A DNA stretch of 64,000 nucleotides from Sphingopyxis sp. (GCA_017745175.1 JAGHZY010000025.1:1-64000); one strand, 5' to 3'. Shown: positions 9,748-19,126, counted from the stretch's first letter. The notes: generated by a model not told the origin, from the sequence alone. Translations and numbers: made by a program.

Positions 9748-9793
9748 CGTCACAATGCCGAAATTTATTCGTCATTTTTCCTAAAAATCGTCA
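9748..9793 (-). promoter_or_regulatory. Triple TGACG motif upstream of the TonB receptor
   Basis: The 440-bp space between the receptor and the MFS gene is AT-rich compared with its neighbours and holds no convincing gene. On the minus strand it contains three TGACG motifs followed by A/T-rich bases (9789-9793, 9770-9774, 9748-9752), spaced 19 and 22 bp, about two helical turns. Such spacing on one face of DNA suggests a regulator binding array upstream of the receptor start. The protein that might bind is unknown; the nearby Lrp-type regulator is one candidate. Confidence 0.25.
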
Positions 9794-10101
9794 TATCTTC
9801 GATTCGAGGGAATGGCTGACAAAGCTGTAAGCGACTCTGCGCGACGAAGATTGTGCGCAAGCGCCCGGAGGGCATGTCATTTCAATCTCGAAAACAACGG
9901 CAAATCGCCGAGAATAGACGACTCCATTTCTCACCGGAAACAAGATCGAAAAAATATCTCCAAGAAGTGAAAAAAAATCCGATAGGAAAATTATGGCTTC
10001 TGAGGGGTTTTACGGAATAATCTTCGGAACGGGATGGATGCGCGGCGCATGGAGCCCACGCCCAATCACCCCCAGCCGGGCTTCGCCGATCGGGGCGGAG
10101 C

Positions 10102-11478
10102 TCAAGCGGCGGCGTCCGCGGTTTTGGAAAGGTCGCGAGCGAAAGCCGAAAAGCCCGCGGTCAGGATGATCGCCGCCAGCGGCAGCGCGACGCCCGTCAC
10201 CAGCGCGATCGAATAACGCAGCGCGCCGTCGTCGCCGAAGAGGTGATCGGTGAGCAGCGCGATCAGCATCGGACCGAAACCGAGCCCGGTCAGGTTGACC
10301 ACGAAAAAATAGAGTGCCGTGACGCGGGCGCGATATTCGTTCGGCGTGATGAACTGCAGCGCCACGGTGCCCACGCCGTGCATCGTCAACATCGGGAAGG
10401 CGAGCGCGAGCATGGCGAAGGCGAGCATCGCGTCCGGCATCAGCGCCGCCGCGAGCAGTGGCGGGCCGCCGAGCAGGATCGACAGGCGCATGACGCGCAG
10501 ATGCGCGTCGGCAACGCCACGCGCGAACATCCGGTCGGCGAGCGTCCCGCCCATCACGAGCCCCGCCGCGCCGCCGGTCGCCATGATGAGGCCGAACCAG
10601 AGACCCGCCTCGGACACATCCATGCCATAGGTGCGCGCAAAGAAGGTCGGCACCCACGCGATCACGCCGTACATCACGAGCCCGATCAGCGCCATGCCCG
10701 CGAACAGCGCGCCCAGCGCGACGCGCTGCGCCTTCAGGTGCGCGAGGAAACCGGGCGCCGCCGCGCCCCGCGTTCCCGCCTGCACCAACCCGCGCCGCAG
10801 CGGTTCGCGCACGGTCAGCAGCAACAGGCAGACGAACAGCCCCGGCGCGGCGACCCACAGGAAGATCGTGCGCCACGCCTCGACCGGACCGATCAGCGGC
10901 AGGTCGACCATCGGCGCCGCAAGCACCGCCTGCACGACAAAAGATCCGAGGATCATCGCGACGCCCGACCCGAGCGGCACCCCGATCGAATAGACCGCCA
11001 TCGCACGCGCAAGTTTGTCGCGCGGAAACATGTCGCTGAGCATCGAATAGGCGGCGGGCGACAGCGCCGCTTCGCCGACCCCCACCCCCATGCGCGCGAG
11101 GAACAGCGTCGCATAGCTTCCGGCAAAGCCGCACGCCGCGGTCATCACGCTCCACAGCGCCACCCCCGACACGATGAGGTTCCGGCGGTTACAGCGATCG
11201 GCGATCCACGCGATCGGCAACCCGAGCAGGGTGTAGAAAAGCGCGAAGGCGAGCCCGAGGAGCAGGCTGACCTCGGTATCCGAAATATCGAGTGCAGCGC
11301 GGATCGGCGCGACGAGCAGGCTCAGAATCATGCGGTCGATAAAGGACAGCGTATAGGCGAGCAGCAGGACGCCGACGACGTACCAGCTATAGGCGGGACG
11401 GGGCCAGTCGGGCGATGCGCCGCCCGCTTCGGCAACGGGCTTGTCCTGCGATATGGCTCCCGCGCGCTCCGTCGCCAT
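10102..11478 (-). CDS. MFS transporter
   Basis: A 458-residue major facilitator superfamily protein with 12 predicted hydrophobic segments and the loop 2-3 signature in GLPIAWIADRCNRRNL. It resembles the spinster/hexuronate-type MFS proteins that sphingomonads encode next to TonB receptors, and probably carries an organic acid or aromatic compound across the inner membrane. It is transcribed divergently from the TonB receptor gene at 11624, and the 145 bp between them holds a perfect inverted repeat, so the two are likely co-regulated for uptake of one substrate through both membranes. The substrate is unknown. Confidence 0.9.
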   Translation of the reverse strand: MATERAGAISQDKPVAEAGGASPDWPRPAYSWYVVGVLLLAYTLSFIDRMILSLLVAPIRAALDISDTEVSLLLGLAFALFYTLLGLPIAWIADRCNRRNLIVSGVALWSVMTAACGFAGSYATLFLARMGVGVGEAALSPAAYSMLSDMFPRDKLARAMAVYSIGVPLGSGVAMILGSFVVQAVLAAPMVDLPLIGPVEAWRTIFLWVAAPGLFVCLLLLTVREPLRRGLVQAGTRGAAAPGFLAHLKAQRVALGALFAGMALIGLVMYGVIAWVPTFFARTYGMDVSEAGLWFGLIMATGGAAGLVMGGTLADRMFARGVADAHLRVMRLSILLGGPPLLAAALMPDAMLAFAMLALAFPMLTMHGVGTVALQFITPNEYRARVTALYFFVVNLTGLGFGPMLIALLTDHLFGDDGALRYSIALVTGVALPLAAIILTAGFSAFARDLSKTADAAA

Positions 11479-11543
11479 CGGTCATCTTCTCCCTGATGCC
11501 GCTCGCTCTTGCACCGCAAGTCGGCCTGCGATATAGAAATACT

Positions 11544-11561
11544 TACTTAGAAAACTAAGTA
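11544..11561. promoter_or_regulatory. Perfect inverted repeat in a divergent promoter
   Basis: TACTTAG and its reverse complement CTAAGTA flank a four-base AAAA centre, 18 bp in all, in the 145-bp space between the divergent MFS and TonB receptor genes. The length and symmetry fit an operator for a dimeric helix-turn-helix repressor of the TetR type. No such regulator gene lies next to it in this window. The repeat is 63 bp upstream of the receptor start and 66 bp upstream of the transporter start, well placed to control both. Confidence 0.5.
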
Positions 11562-11623
11562 TATTTGTACCCGAGTCAAGCATGATCGGGCGCGCATAAA
11601 AACAACGTGTTGGGAGACGCGAG

Positions 11624-13810
11624 ATGACCTATTTCCGAAGGAAGCAGTCCGTCCTTTTCCTCACCGGCGTGGCGGTGGCCGCCCTGCCCGCCGCTGCCGC
11701 GGCGCAGGACGCCGCCGATGACACGAGCGGCGACATCATCGTCACCGCGCAGCGACAGGAACAGCGGCTGCAGGACGTTCCCGTCTCGGTCACCGCCTTC
11801 GGCGCCGAGCAGCTTCGCGACAACAGCATCGAAACGGTGCAGGATATCGCGATCCGCACCCCCGGCCTTGCGGTGAGCGCGGTCGACCCGATCAACACCA
11901 ACTTCGCGATGCGCGGCATCGGCAGCGCTCCGGGGATCAGTCAGAACGCCGGGGGCGACCCGTCGGTGGTCGTCTTCGTCGACGGCGTTTATGCGGGACG
12001 CGGCGGCACCCCCGATCTCGATGCGCTCGACCTCGAACGCGTCGAAGTGCTGCGCGGACCGCAGGGCACCTTGTTCGGCAAGAATGCGATCGGCGGCCTC
12101 GTCCAGTTCATCAGCCGCAAGCCGACCGACGAGACCAGCTTCTTCTTCGAAGGCACCTATGGCAATTACGACCGCGTCGGCGTGATCGCCCGCGGCAATA
12201 TGGCCCTGACCGACAAGGTGTATCTGTCGGCCGGCCTGTCGCACAAGCAGCGCGACGGCTTCGAATATAATGAAACGACAGGCAATGACGTCAATGACCT
12301 CAACCTGACGACCGGCCGCCTCGCATTGCGCTTCGTACCGACCGACACGCTCGACATCATCCTGCGCGCCGACGTGTCGCACCAGGACCAGAAGGGCAAT
12401 CCGCGGCACAACAATTGCGACACCGGCTTTCAGGGCGGCATCCACTGCGTCGGCATCAATCCCGATCCGCGCGTCGTGAACGCCTATATCGACGGCGAGG
12501 TGAAGCGGACGATCCAGACTTATTCGGCCGAGGCGAATCTCGACCTTCCGTTCGGCACGCTGACCTCGCTCACCGCGCTGCGCAAGGTGAAGTTCAACTT
12601 CGTCACCCCCTTCTTCAGCAACCCGATCAATCCGCCGGCGCAGATCGAATCGACGAGCTTCGGCGAGGAGGACAACAGCCAGTTCAGTCAGGAACTGCGC
12701 CTCTCGTTCGACGCATGGGGCGGTCGTCTCAAGGGCCAGACGGGCGTCTATTTCCTGAAAGAGAATAACGACCGCGTCGAAGGACAGATCCAGGATTTCC
12801 CGAGCCCCGCCAATTCGGGGACCGGCATCTATCCGCAGTCGGTCAACGCGCGCAGCATCGCGGTCTTCGGGCAGGTCGATGTCGAGATCGTCCCGTCGCT
12901 CACCGCAACGCTCGGCGCGCGCATGACGTGGGAGCGCAAGAGCGGCCGCTTCGCGGGTTTCAAGGCCGACAGCGGCCCCGGGCTGCCGCCGCCGCTGGGT
13001 TCGCTCGCGGGCTATGACGTCACCGGCAAGAAGAACTGGAAGGCCTTCACGCCGCGCTTTGCGCTCAACTGGAAGGCGAGCGACGACATCCTTCTCTATG
13101 GCTCGGTCGCGCGCGGCTACAAGAGCGGGGGTTTTCAGGGGCTCTCGGGCACGGCGGCGGGCGCCTCGACGCCTTATGATCCCGAATTCGCATGGGGCTA
13201 TGAAATCGGCGCAAAGACCGACTGGCTCGACCGCCGCCTGCGGCTCAATGTCGCGGCGTTCCGCACCGACTATTCGGATCTCCAGATCTCGCAGCTGATC
13301 CCGCTATGCTGCGTCGTCGTCAGCAACGCGGCGAAGGCGCGGATCAAGGGGATCGAGGTCGAGGCGGTCGCGCGGCCGTTCGCGGGGTTCCAGATCGACG
13401 GCAGCTACGCCTATCTCGACGCGAAATTCACCGAATATACGATTCCCGGCCAGAACTATGCTGGCAACCGCCTGCCGCGATCGCCGAAGAACAAGTTCAA
13501 CATCGGCGGCCAGTTCGAGGCTCCGGTCGGCGACCTGTCGGCAAAGCTGCGCGTCGATTACAGCTGGGTCGACGACGCCTTTTTCGAAGCGTCGAACATC
13601 CCGCAACAGCTGTGGCCTTCGCACGACAATCTCGATGCACGGCTGTCGCTCTCCGGGCCCGACGATCGCTGGGAAGTGTCGCTGTGGGGCAAGAATCTGA
13701 CCGACGAGCTGACGCCGACCTACGTCACCTATTTCGGCGCCTTCCGTCAGATCCTGACCCCCTATGCGCCGCCGCGCACCTATGGCGTTACGGTCGCGTT
13801 CAAGATGTGA
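11624..13810 (+). CDS. TonB-dependent outer membrane receptor
   Basis: A 728-residue TonB-dependent receptor. It has a signal peptide (residues 1-27, ending AAAAAQ), a TonB-box-like segment GDIIVTAQRQEQRLQDVPVS, a plug with LRGPQGTLFGKNAIGG, and a 22-strand-type barrel finishing in TYGVTVAFKM. The repeats and length are typical of the large sphingomonad receptor families that import aromatic compounds, siderophores or sugars. ATG 11624 follows a GGGAGACG ribosome site. It is paired divergently with the MFS transporter and followed 66 bp downstream by a DUF3237 gene, so the three probably serve one catabolic trait. Confidence 0.92.
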   Translation: MTYFRRKQSVLFLTGVAVAALPAAAAAQDAADDTSGDIIVTAQRQEQRLQDVPVSVTAFGAEQLRDNSIETVQDIAIRTPGLAVSAVDPINTNFAMRGIGSAPGISQNAGGDPSVVVFVDGVYAGRGGTPDLDALDLERVEVLRGPQGTLFGKNAIGGLVQFISRKPTDETSFFFEGTYGNYDRVGVIARGNMALTDKVYLSAGLSHKQRDGFEYNETTGNDVNDLNLTTGRLALRFVPTDTLDIILRADVSHQDQKGNPRHNNCDTGFQGGIHCVGINPDPRVVNAYIDGEVKRTIQTYSAEANLDLPFGTLTSLTALRKVKFNFVTPFFSNPINPPAQIESTSFGEEDNSQFSQELRLSFDAWGGRLKGQTGVYFLKENNDRVEGQIQDFPSPANSGTGIYPQSVNARSIAVFGQVDVEIVPSLTATLGARMTWERKSGRFAGFKADSGPGLPPPLGSLAGYDVTGKKNWKAFTPRFALNWKASDDILLYGSVARGYKSGGFQGLSGTAAGASTPYDPEFAWGYEIGAKTDWLDRRLRLNVAAFRTDYSDLQISQLIPLCCVVVSNAAKARIKGIEVEAVARPFAGFQIDGSYAYLDAKFTEYTIPGQNYAGNRLPRSPKNKFNIGGQFEAPVGDLSAKLRVDYSWVDDAFFEASNIPQQLWPSHDNLDARLSLSGPDDRWEVSLWGKNLTDELTPTYVTYFGAFRQILTPYAPPRTYGVTVAFKM

Positions 13811-13876
13811 CCGGCGGGCGCGGCGGCACCCCTTTCGCCGCCGCGCCCTTCCCCTTCTATTCTAAAAGGACGACCG

Positions 13877-14347
13877 ATGGACGAACCCCGTTTCCGTTAC
13901 CTGTGTTCATACCGGGCAAGCTTCACCGAACCGCAGCAGATGATCGGCAAGGCGCATTTCGGGCGCCGGATGATTGCCGCGCTCACCGGCGGCGAAGTCA
14001 CGGGCGAACGGCTGCACGGCCGCGTGATGCCGAGCGGCGGCGACTGGGCGACGATCGACGACCGCGATACGCTGCGGCTCGACGCGCGCATCACGATGGA
14101 AACGCACGACGGCGCGCTGATCTATGTCTCCTACCGCGGCGTGCTGCGCCCGCTGTCGGCGGCGCACAAACATGCGCGGAACGGCGGGCCGCAGACGCCC
14201 GGGGAAAAGGCCGAAGTCTATTTCCGCACCACCCCGTTGTTCGAAACCGGCGACGAACGCTATCTCTGGCTCAACGACATCGTCGCCGTGGGCCTCGGTG
14301 CCAGCACTGGCGGCGCAGTGCGCTACGACGTGTTCGAACTGCTTTAG
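13877..14347 (+). CDS. DUF3237 family protein
   Basis: A 156-residue cytoplasmic protein matching the DUF3237 pattern: an N-terminal strand, the block GERLHGRVMPSGGDW, DTLRLDARITMETHDG, and the C-terminal EVYFRTTPLFETGD...YLWLNDI. The family folds as a small beta barrel. Its members occur in catabolic gene clusters, and no enzymatic activity is assigned here. It lies directly after the TonB receptor gene on the same strand and probably shares its transcript. ATG 13877 follows an AAAAGGA ribosome site. Confidence 0.85.
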   Translation: MDEPRFRYLCSYRASFTEPQQMIGKAHFGRRMIAALTGGEVTGERLHGRVMPSGGDWATIDDRDTLRLDARITMETHDGALIYVSYRGVLRPLSAAHKHARNGGPQTPGEKAEVYFRTTPLFETGDERYLWLNDIVAVGLGASTGGAVRYDVFELL

Positions 14348-14593
14348 GAGGGCATCCGTCGAACAGGAGGAAAGCGAGTTGGACGCCGGCCAGAATGGAC
14401 TGCGCCCGATTCAGGACCGCTTTTCGGAATGGCAGCTTTCAGGCGCAAAACGGACCTTATATGATAGAAGAGTGGGGAGGGCTCAAACTGAATGACGGTA
14501 TTTATCGACGAACCATATACGGCTAAAGCCCCGATCATGAGAGCGCGACGCCCGCATGCCGCCGATTGTCTTCGAATTTGAGATTTTGCCGAA

Positions 14594-14619
14594 TTTGAAA
14601 TTTCTTATTTTATTTCAAA
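14594..14619. repeat. AT-rich inverted repeat in a 372-bp gene-free gap
   Basis: The space 14348-14719 has no supported gene. Its second half is markedly AT-rich for this genome. It holds a perfect 8-bp inverted repeat (TTTGAAAT, 10-base spacer, ATTTCAAA) and a direct repeat GAATTTGA at 14574 and 14591. It could be the promoter and operator region of the following VOC gene, or a remnant of foreign DNA. A T-rich run at 14661-14676 is also present. Confidence 0.35.
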
Positions 14620-14719
14620 ATCATGGCCTTCCAGACAGCCCTCGCGCGGTCCTTTCAGATCAAATATTTTTTGTTTTTCAATCCATCACGGCAAATGAAC
14701 ATTTGAATGGGAATGAGCG

Positions 14720-15106
14720 ATGTCGATTGCCTATATCACGCTCGGCACCAATGACATGGCGCGGTCGCGGCTCTATTACGACGCCGTGATGCCGCATCTC
14801 GGGGGACGGCGGGAGGTCGAATATGGGGACCAGGCCTGCTGTTATGTGATGCCGGGCGAACAGCGCGTCTGGATCGGCAAACCGCATGATGGCGAGGCCG
14901 CCGTTGCCGGCAACGGAATCATGCCGGGCTTTCTGTGCTGCAGCAGGGAGGCGGTCGACGCCGCGCACGCGGCCGCCTTGTCGCATGGCGGAACCGACGA
15001 GGGCGAACCCGGCCCGCGCCCGCTCTATGGACCCGACTTCTATGGCGCCTATGCCCGCGACCCCGAAGGCAACAAGATGAGCTTTGTCCATTTCGCGGCC
15101 TCGTAA
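14720..15106 (+). CDS. VOC (glyoxalase/bleomycin resistance) family protein
   Basis: A 128-residue single vicinal-oxygen-chelate domain protein with the two beta-alpha-beta-beta-beta halves expected: it opens with AYITLGTNDMARSRLYYDAV and closes with YGAYARDPEGNKMSFVHF, the usual VOC ending. Members dimerise and bind a divalent metal or sequester small molecules; here the activity is unknown. It is followed by a GFA-family gene 57 bp downstream on the same strand. ATG 14720 gives the full first strand and is preceded by a weak GGGAATGAG ribosome site. Confidence 0.85.
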   Translation: MSIAYITLGTNDMARSRLYYDAVMPHLGGRREVEYGDQACCYVMPGEQRVWIGKPHDGEAAVAGNGIMPGFLCCSREAVDAAHAAALSHGGTDEGEPGPRPLYGPDFYGAYARDPEGNKMSFVHFAAS

Positions 15107-15163
15107 ACCCGGGCCTGCGCCTATATTTCCCGCTATCCGTTCGTCGCATGCAAGGAGAGAGCA

Positions 15164-15649
15164 ATGGATCGCATCGAAACCGAAGCATCCGGCGGCTGCC
15201 AGTGCGGGGCGGTGCGCTGGCACGTCACCGCGGTGCTCGACACATCGCACATCTGCCATTGCCGGATGTGCCAGAAGGCGGCGGGCAATTTCTTCATCGC
15301 GCTGATCGGCGTCCCGCGCGACGCGATAAGGTGGACGCGCGGGACGCCGGCGTGGTTCAGCAGCTCCGACAAGGCGGCGCGCGGGTTCTGCCGCGACTGC
15401 GGGACGCCGCTCGCCTATGATTATCACGAGAGCAAGCATATCAACCTGACGACCGGATCGTTCGACGACCCGTCGCAGTTCCCGCCACAGGTCCAGTTCG
15501 GCGTCGAAGGCCAGTTGTCGCTGTTCGAGGATCTGCCGATCAAGACCGAGGGCACGACCGAGGACACGATGAGCGATCTCGTCGGCGCGATCAGCGCCAG
15601 CAACCATCAGCACCCCGACCATGACACGAAGGTCTGGCCGGAGGCTTGA
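15164..15649 (+). CDS. GFA family zinc-binding protein
   Basis: A 161-residue protein of the glutathione-dependent formaldehyde-activating (GFA/CENP-V) family. The zinc ligands are all visible: C12 and C14 in GCQCGAV, C31, C33 and C36 in CHCRMC, and C76 and C79 in GFCRDCG. Despite the name, most members are not proven to act on formaldehyde. It has a strong AAGGAGAG ribosome site, follows the VOC gene on the same strand, and converges on ahpF with 15 bp between the stops. Confidence 0.9.
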   Translation: MDRIETEASGGCQCGAVRWHVTAVLDTSHICHCRMCQKAAGNFFIALIGVPRDAIRWTRGTPAWFSSSDKAARGFCRDCGTPLAYDYHESKHINLTTGSFDDPSQFPPQVQFGVEGQLSLFEDLPIKTEGTTEDTMSDLVGAISASNHQHPDHDTKVWPEA

Positions 15650-15664
15650 TGAATTTGCGGCGCG

Positions 15665-17227
15665 TCAGACGCCCGCGCGGATAAGGTGATCGAACGCCGA
15701 GAGCGAAGCCTTCGACCCCTCGCCCATTGCGATGACGATCTGCTTGTAGGGCACCGTCGTCACGTCGCCCGCGGCGAAGATGCCCGGCTGGCTCGTCGCG
15801 CCGCGCGCATCGACCTCGATCTCGCCGCGATCGCTGAGCGCGACCGCATCGCCGAGCCATTCGGTGTTCGGGATCAGGCCGATCTGGACGAAAATGCCCT
15901 CCAGCTCGACGAGATGCTCTTCATCCTTGTTGCGGTCGCGATAGCGCAGGCCGACGACCTTCTCGCCATTGCCGAGCACTTCGGTGGTGAGCGCCGAGGT
16001 GATGACCGTGACATTGGGCAGGCTGCGCAGCTTCGTCTGCAGCACCGCATCGGCGCGCAGCTGGCTGTCGAACTCGATCAGCGTCACATGTGCAACGAGC
16101 CCCGCAAGGTCGATCGCCGCCTCGACGCCCGAGTTGCCGCCGCCGATCACCGCGACGCGCTTGCCCTTGAACAGCGGACCGTCGCAGTGCGGGCAGTAAG
16201 CGACGCCCTTGTTGCGATATTCGGCCTCGCCGGGGACGCCCATCTGGCGCCAGCGCGCGCCGGTCGACAGGATCACCGTCTTGCCCTTGACGCTCGCGCC
16301 GCTCTTGAGCTTCACTTCGTGCAGGCCGTTCGCACCGCCCGGGATCAGCTCGGCGGCTTCCTGCACATTCATGACGTCGACGTCATAATCCTTCACATGC
16401 GCCTCGAGCTGCGCGGCGAACTTCGGGCCTTCGGTGTGCTGGACCGAGACGAAATTCTCGATCCCCAGCGTGTCGAGCACCTGCCCGCCGAAGCGTTCGG
16501 CGACGATGCCGGTGCGGATGCCCTTGCGCGCCGCGTAGATCGCCGCCGCGGCGCCGCCCGGGCCGCCGCCGACGACGAGCACGTCGAACGGCTCCTTCGC
16601 GGCGATCTTCTCCGCCGCACGCGCCACGGCGCCGGTGTCGAGCTTCGCGACAATCTGCGCGAGGTCCATGCGGCCCTGCCCGAAGGGCTCGCCGTTCAGG
16701 AACACCGCGGGCACCGCCATCACCTTGCGGCGCTCGACCTCGTCCTTGAACAAGGCGCCGTCGATCGCCGTGTGGCGGATGTTCGGATTGAGCGCCGCCA
16801 TGATGTTGAGCGCCTGCACGACGTCGGGGCAATTCTGGCACGAGAGCGAGAAGAAGGTTTCGAAGACGAAATCGCCCTCCAGTGCACGCACCGCGTCGAG
16901 CAGTTCGGCCTCTTCCTTCGGCGGATGGCCGCCGACGTGGAGCAGCGCGAGGATCAGCGAAGTGAATTCATGTCCCATCGGCAGCCCTGCGAACACCGCC
17001 TCGGCGCGACCTTCATCCCCCCGAATCGCGAACGACGGCCTCCGCGCATCGTCACCGTCGAAACGCGCGGTGACGAGGTTCGATTGCGCCGCGACCTCTT
17101 CGACAAGGCTCCGCATCTCGGCCGACTTGGGCGAGGCGTCGAGGCTCGCGACCAGCTCGATCGGACGGCGGAGATTGCCGAGATAGGTTTTGAGCTGGGC
17201 GGTCGTGTTGGCGTCGAGCATCGGCAT
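15665..17227 (-). CDS. ahpF: Alkyl hydroperoxide reductase subunit F
   Basis: A 521-residue FAD/NADH-dependent disulfide reductase that recharges AhpC. It has an N-terminal double thioredoxin-fold domain with the redox pair CQNC near residues 128-131, an FAD-binding motif [12 protein letters not shown], an NADH-binding motif [12 protein letters not shown], and the second redox pair CPHC in [12 protein letters not shown]. The start [11 protein letters not shown] at 17227 fits the family better than the longer open frame from 17266. It lies 120 bp downstream of ahpC on the same strand, the standard gene order. Confidence 0.97.
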   Translation of the reverse strand: MPMLDANTTAQLKTYLGNLRRPIELVASLDASPKSAEMRSLVEEVAAQSNLVTARFDGDDARRPSFAIRGDEGRAEAVFAGLPMGHEFTSLILALLHVGGHPPKEEAELLDAVRALEGDFVFETFFSLSCQNCPDVVQALNIMAALNPNIRHTAIDGALFKDEVERRKVMAVPAVFLNGEPFGQGRMDLAQIVAKLDTGAVARAAEKIAAKEPFDVLVVGGGPGGAAAAIYAARKGIRTGIVAERFGGQVLDTLGIENFVSVQHTEGPKFAAQLEAHVKDYDVDVMNVQEAAELIPGGANGLHEVKLKSGASVKGKTVILSTGARWRQMGVPGEAEYRNKGVAYCPHCDGPLFKGKRVAVIGGGNSGVEAAIDLAGLVAHVTLIEFDSQLRADAVLQTKLRSLPNVTVITSALTTEVLGNGEKVVGLRYRDRNKDEEHLVELEGIFVQIGLIPNTEWLGDAVALSDRGEIEVDARGATSQPGIFAAGDVTTVPYKQIVIAMGEGSKASLSAFDHLIRAGV

Positions 17228-17305
17228 GGGGAGAGCCTTTCGGACAGGAGCAGGGGTTCGCCGCAAGGAACGGCGTCAAAATATCTTGTCTTTATATGAG
17301 CAAAG

Positions 17306-17330
17306 ACCGGGCGAACGCCGCCCGCCCGGT
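17306..17330 (-). other. Hairpin between ahpC and ahpF
   Basis: A perfect 8-bp inverted repeat (ACCGGGCG with CGCCCGGT, 9-base loop) lies in the 120-bp gap between the two genes. It is not followed by a T run on the minus strand, so it looks more like an mRNA processing or stability hairpin than a full terminator. It could explain higher expression of ahpC than of ahpF. Confidence 0.35.
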
Positions 17331-17347
17331 CCCGCGAATCGGTCGGC

Positions 17348-17911
17348 TCAGATCTTGCCGACGAGTTCGATCGAGGGCGCGAGCGTTTCGGCGCCCTCTT
17401 CCCACTTCGCCGGGCAGACCTGGCCGGGGTTGGCGCGGACATAGACCGCGGCCTTGATCTTGCGGACGAGTTCCTCGGCATTCCGGCCGACGCCTTCGCT
17501 GGTGATTTCCATCACCTGGATCACGCCGTCGGGATCGACGACGAAGGTCGCACGGTCGGCGAGGCCCGAATCTTCACGCAGCACGCCGAAATTGTTGGCG
17601 AGCACGTGATTCTGGTCGCCCAGCATGTGATAGTTGATCTTGCCGATCGCCGGCGAGCTGTCGTGCCACGCCTTGTGGCTGAAGTGCGTGTCGGTCGACA
17701 CCGAATAGACTTCGACGCCGAGGCCCTGAAGGGTGGCATACTGGTCGGCGAGGTCTTCGAGCTCGGTCGGGCAGACGAAGGTGAAGTCGGCCGGATAGAA
17801 GAAGAAAACGCCCCATTTGCCCTTGGTGTCGGCGTCGGTCACGGGGACGAACTTGCCCTGGTGGTACGAGGTGGCGTTGAACGGCTTGATCGAGCTTCCG
17901 ATGATACCCAT
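17348..17911 (-). CDS. ahpC: Alkyl hydroperoxide reductase subunit C (peroxiredoxin)
   Basis: A 187-residue typical two-cysteine peroxiredoxin that reduces hydrogen peroxide and organic hydroperoxides. The peroxidatic cysteine is C47 in [12 protein letters not shown] and the resolving cysteine is C166 in [11 protein letters not shown], both intact. The start [11 protein letters not shown] at 17911 has an AAAGGA ribosome site and the family's usual length; upstream in-frame codons belong to the leader. It is the first gene of the ahpC-ahpF operon. Confidence 0.97.
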   Translation of the reverse strand: MGIIGSSIKPFNATSYHQGKFVPVTDADTKGKWGVFFFYPADFTFVCPTELEDLADQYATLQGLGVEVYSVSTDTHFSHKAWHDSSPAIGKINYHMLGDQNHVLANNFGVLREDSGLADRATFVVDPDGVIQVMEITSEGVGRNAEELVRKIKAAVYVRANPGQVCPAKWEEGAETLAPSIELVGKI

Positions 17912-17963
17912 GGGAGAGTGTTTCCTTTGATTGCTGCACTGCAAAATGATTTGCAGGGCGCCA

Positions 17964-18027
17964 GCTATAAGGACGCACGCACGCACTCAACCCCAATTTT
18001 CCGGGCACACTTATCGGTGAAATCGAT
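17964..18027 (-). promoter_or_regulatory. Candidate ahpC promoter with OxyR-like site
   Basis: On the minus strand upstream of ahpC, TTGAGT (17985-17990) and TATAGC (17964-17969), 15 bp apart, resemble -35 and -10 boxes. About 60 bp upstream of the implied start is ATCG-N7-CGAT (18013-18027), a dyad with the spacing of one OxyR half-site. A hairpin (CTGCAAA, ATGA, TTTGCAG; 17939-17956) falls in the leader close to the expected transcript start. Regulation of ahpC by a LysR-type peroxide sensor is well established in related bacteria; its use of this dyad is inference. Confidence 0.3.
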
Positions 18028-18056
18028 TAAACGCCGAAGTTGACGCAAAACGGCGA

Positions 18057-18350
18057 TTACCGGCAGACATCCTTCGCGCCCGCGAGCAAGCCTATCACTT
18101 CGCTGTCGAAATCGTCGGGCGCGCCCGGCGTGATCTTGCGAAAACGGCGCGCGCAATAGGCGGCGCGCGGGCCGAGGTCGGGGACGTCGCGGAACTTCAG
18201 CGCGGTACCCGATTGCCCGCCGACAAGGTCGGGCATATCGGTCCACACGGTGCGCACCGTGAAGACGGCCCCCGGGCGAACCTCGGGCGGGTAACGCTCG
18301 TGCCGGCTGATGCACAGCGCCAGGTCATCCACTCGCCAATCGTCTGCCAT
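18057..18350 (-). CDS. Conserved hypothetical protein
   Basis: A 97-residue protein that I do not recognise as an enzyme. It reads MADDWRVDDLALCISRHE, then PGAVFTVRTV in the middle and a basic C-terminal half ending AGAKDVCR. The layout resembles small beta-rich conserved proteins of sphingomonads of unknown role. ATG 18350 is chosen because it follows a GAGG ribosome site at good spacing; the longer open frame reaching back to 19013 only shadows the AraC gene. It is transcribed in the same direction as ahpC but from its own leader. Confidence 0.6.
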   Translation of the reverse strand: MADDWRVDDLALCISRHERYPPEVRPGAVFTVRTVWTDMPDLVGGQSGTALKFRDVPDLGPRAAYCARRFRKITPGAPDDFDSEVIGLLAGAKDVCR

Positions 18351-18391
18351 TATCAACCTCGTGGTTGTTACGCAGCGTCGGGCGAAGGCTA

Positions 18392-19126
18392 TCACATAAG
18401 CCTCGCGGTGCGAAGCGCCCGATCGCGCGCGATGACCGGCGCGACGGCGAGCCCCGCGATCCCCTCGCTCGGCGTCAGGCCGAAGACGTGGCGGAACACG
18501 CGCGACAGATGCGCCGTATCGGCAAAACCCGCGTCCATCGCCGCGGTGCGGACGAGCGCGCCGCCCGCCATCTGCTGCGTCGCATATTGCAATGCCGACC
18601 ATAGCTTGAACTCGCGAAAGCCCTGCCCCGTCGCCCGCCGGAAAGCGCGCAGCGCCTGCGTCCGCTCCATGCCGAGCCGGCTTGCGAGCTCGTCCTGCGG
18701 CATTCGCCACATCGGATCGCCGTGGATCGCGCGGACGACCGCCGCCATGTCGGGGGGCAGCATGCGTTCGCGCGGCGGTGCCAGACGATCGCGCAGTTCG
18801 GCGACCGCCACGGCATCGCCGCCCAACGCATTGCGGGCGACCTGCGCCAGCGCGCCTTCGAGCGCCACCGCAAGCGGCGCATCGAACGGAAAGGCCAGCC
18901 CGTTGAGGTACAGGACGTCGGCGCCGCGCTCGGCAAGCGCCACGCCATGAACGACGCCCGGCCGGACGAGCAGCAGGTCGCCCTCGACACAGAGGCCGCC
19001 GCGATCGAGACACAGCGGCCCCGTGCGGCCGGCGAGCACCGCCGTCACCAGATTGGCATGCGGCGCGAGCGCGCGCGTTCCCACCGGAAAACAGCTGGTG
19101 AGAAAGGGCGCGACCGGATCAGGCAT
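18392..19126 (-). CDS. AraC family transcriptional regulator
   Basis: A 244-residue regulator with an N-terminal cupin-like sensing domain (residues 1-90, including [13 protein letters not shown]) and a C-terminal pair of helix-turn-helix motifs (residues about 135-235). The second contains the family hallmark [22 protein letters not shown]. The domain order fits AraC-type activators that sense a small ligand. No obvious operon partner exists: the SnoaL-like gene upstream and the small hypothetical gene downstream are on the same strand but spaced by 41-55 bp. Target and ligand are unknown. Confidence 0.9.
   Translation of the reverse strand: MPDPVAPFLTSCFPVGTRALAPHANLVTAVLAGRTGPLCLDRGGLCVEGDLLLVRPGVVHGVALAERGADVLYLNGLAFPFDAPLAVALEGALAQVARNALGGDAVAVAELRDRLAPPRERMLPPDMAAVVRAIHGDPMWRMPQDELASRLGMERTQALRAFRRATGQGFREFKLWSALQYATQQMAGGALVRTAAMDAGFADTAHLSRVFRHVFGLTPSEGIAGLAVAPVIARDRALRTARLM

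Noticed and set aside
14380-14495. Possible 38-residue small ORF with TTG start and a good AGGAGG site
   Set aside because: No recognisable features, rare start codon and a composition like non-coding DNA; the ribosome-site match alone is not enough.
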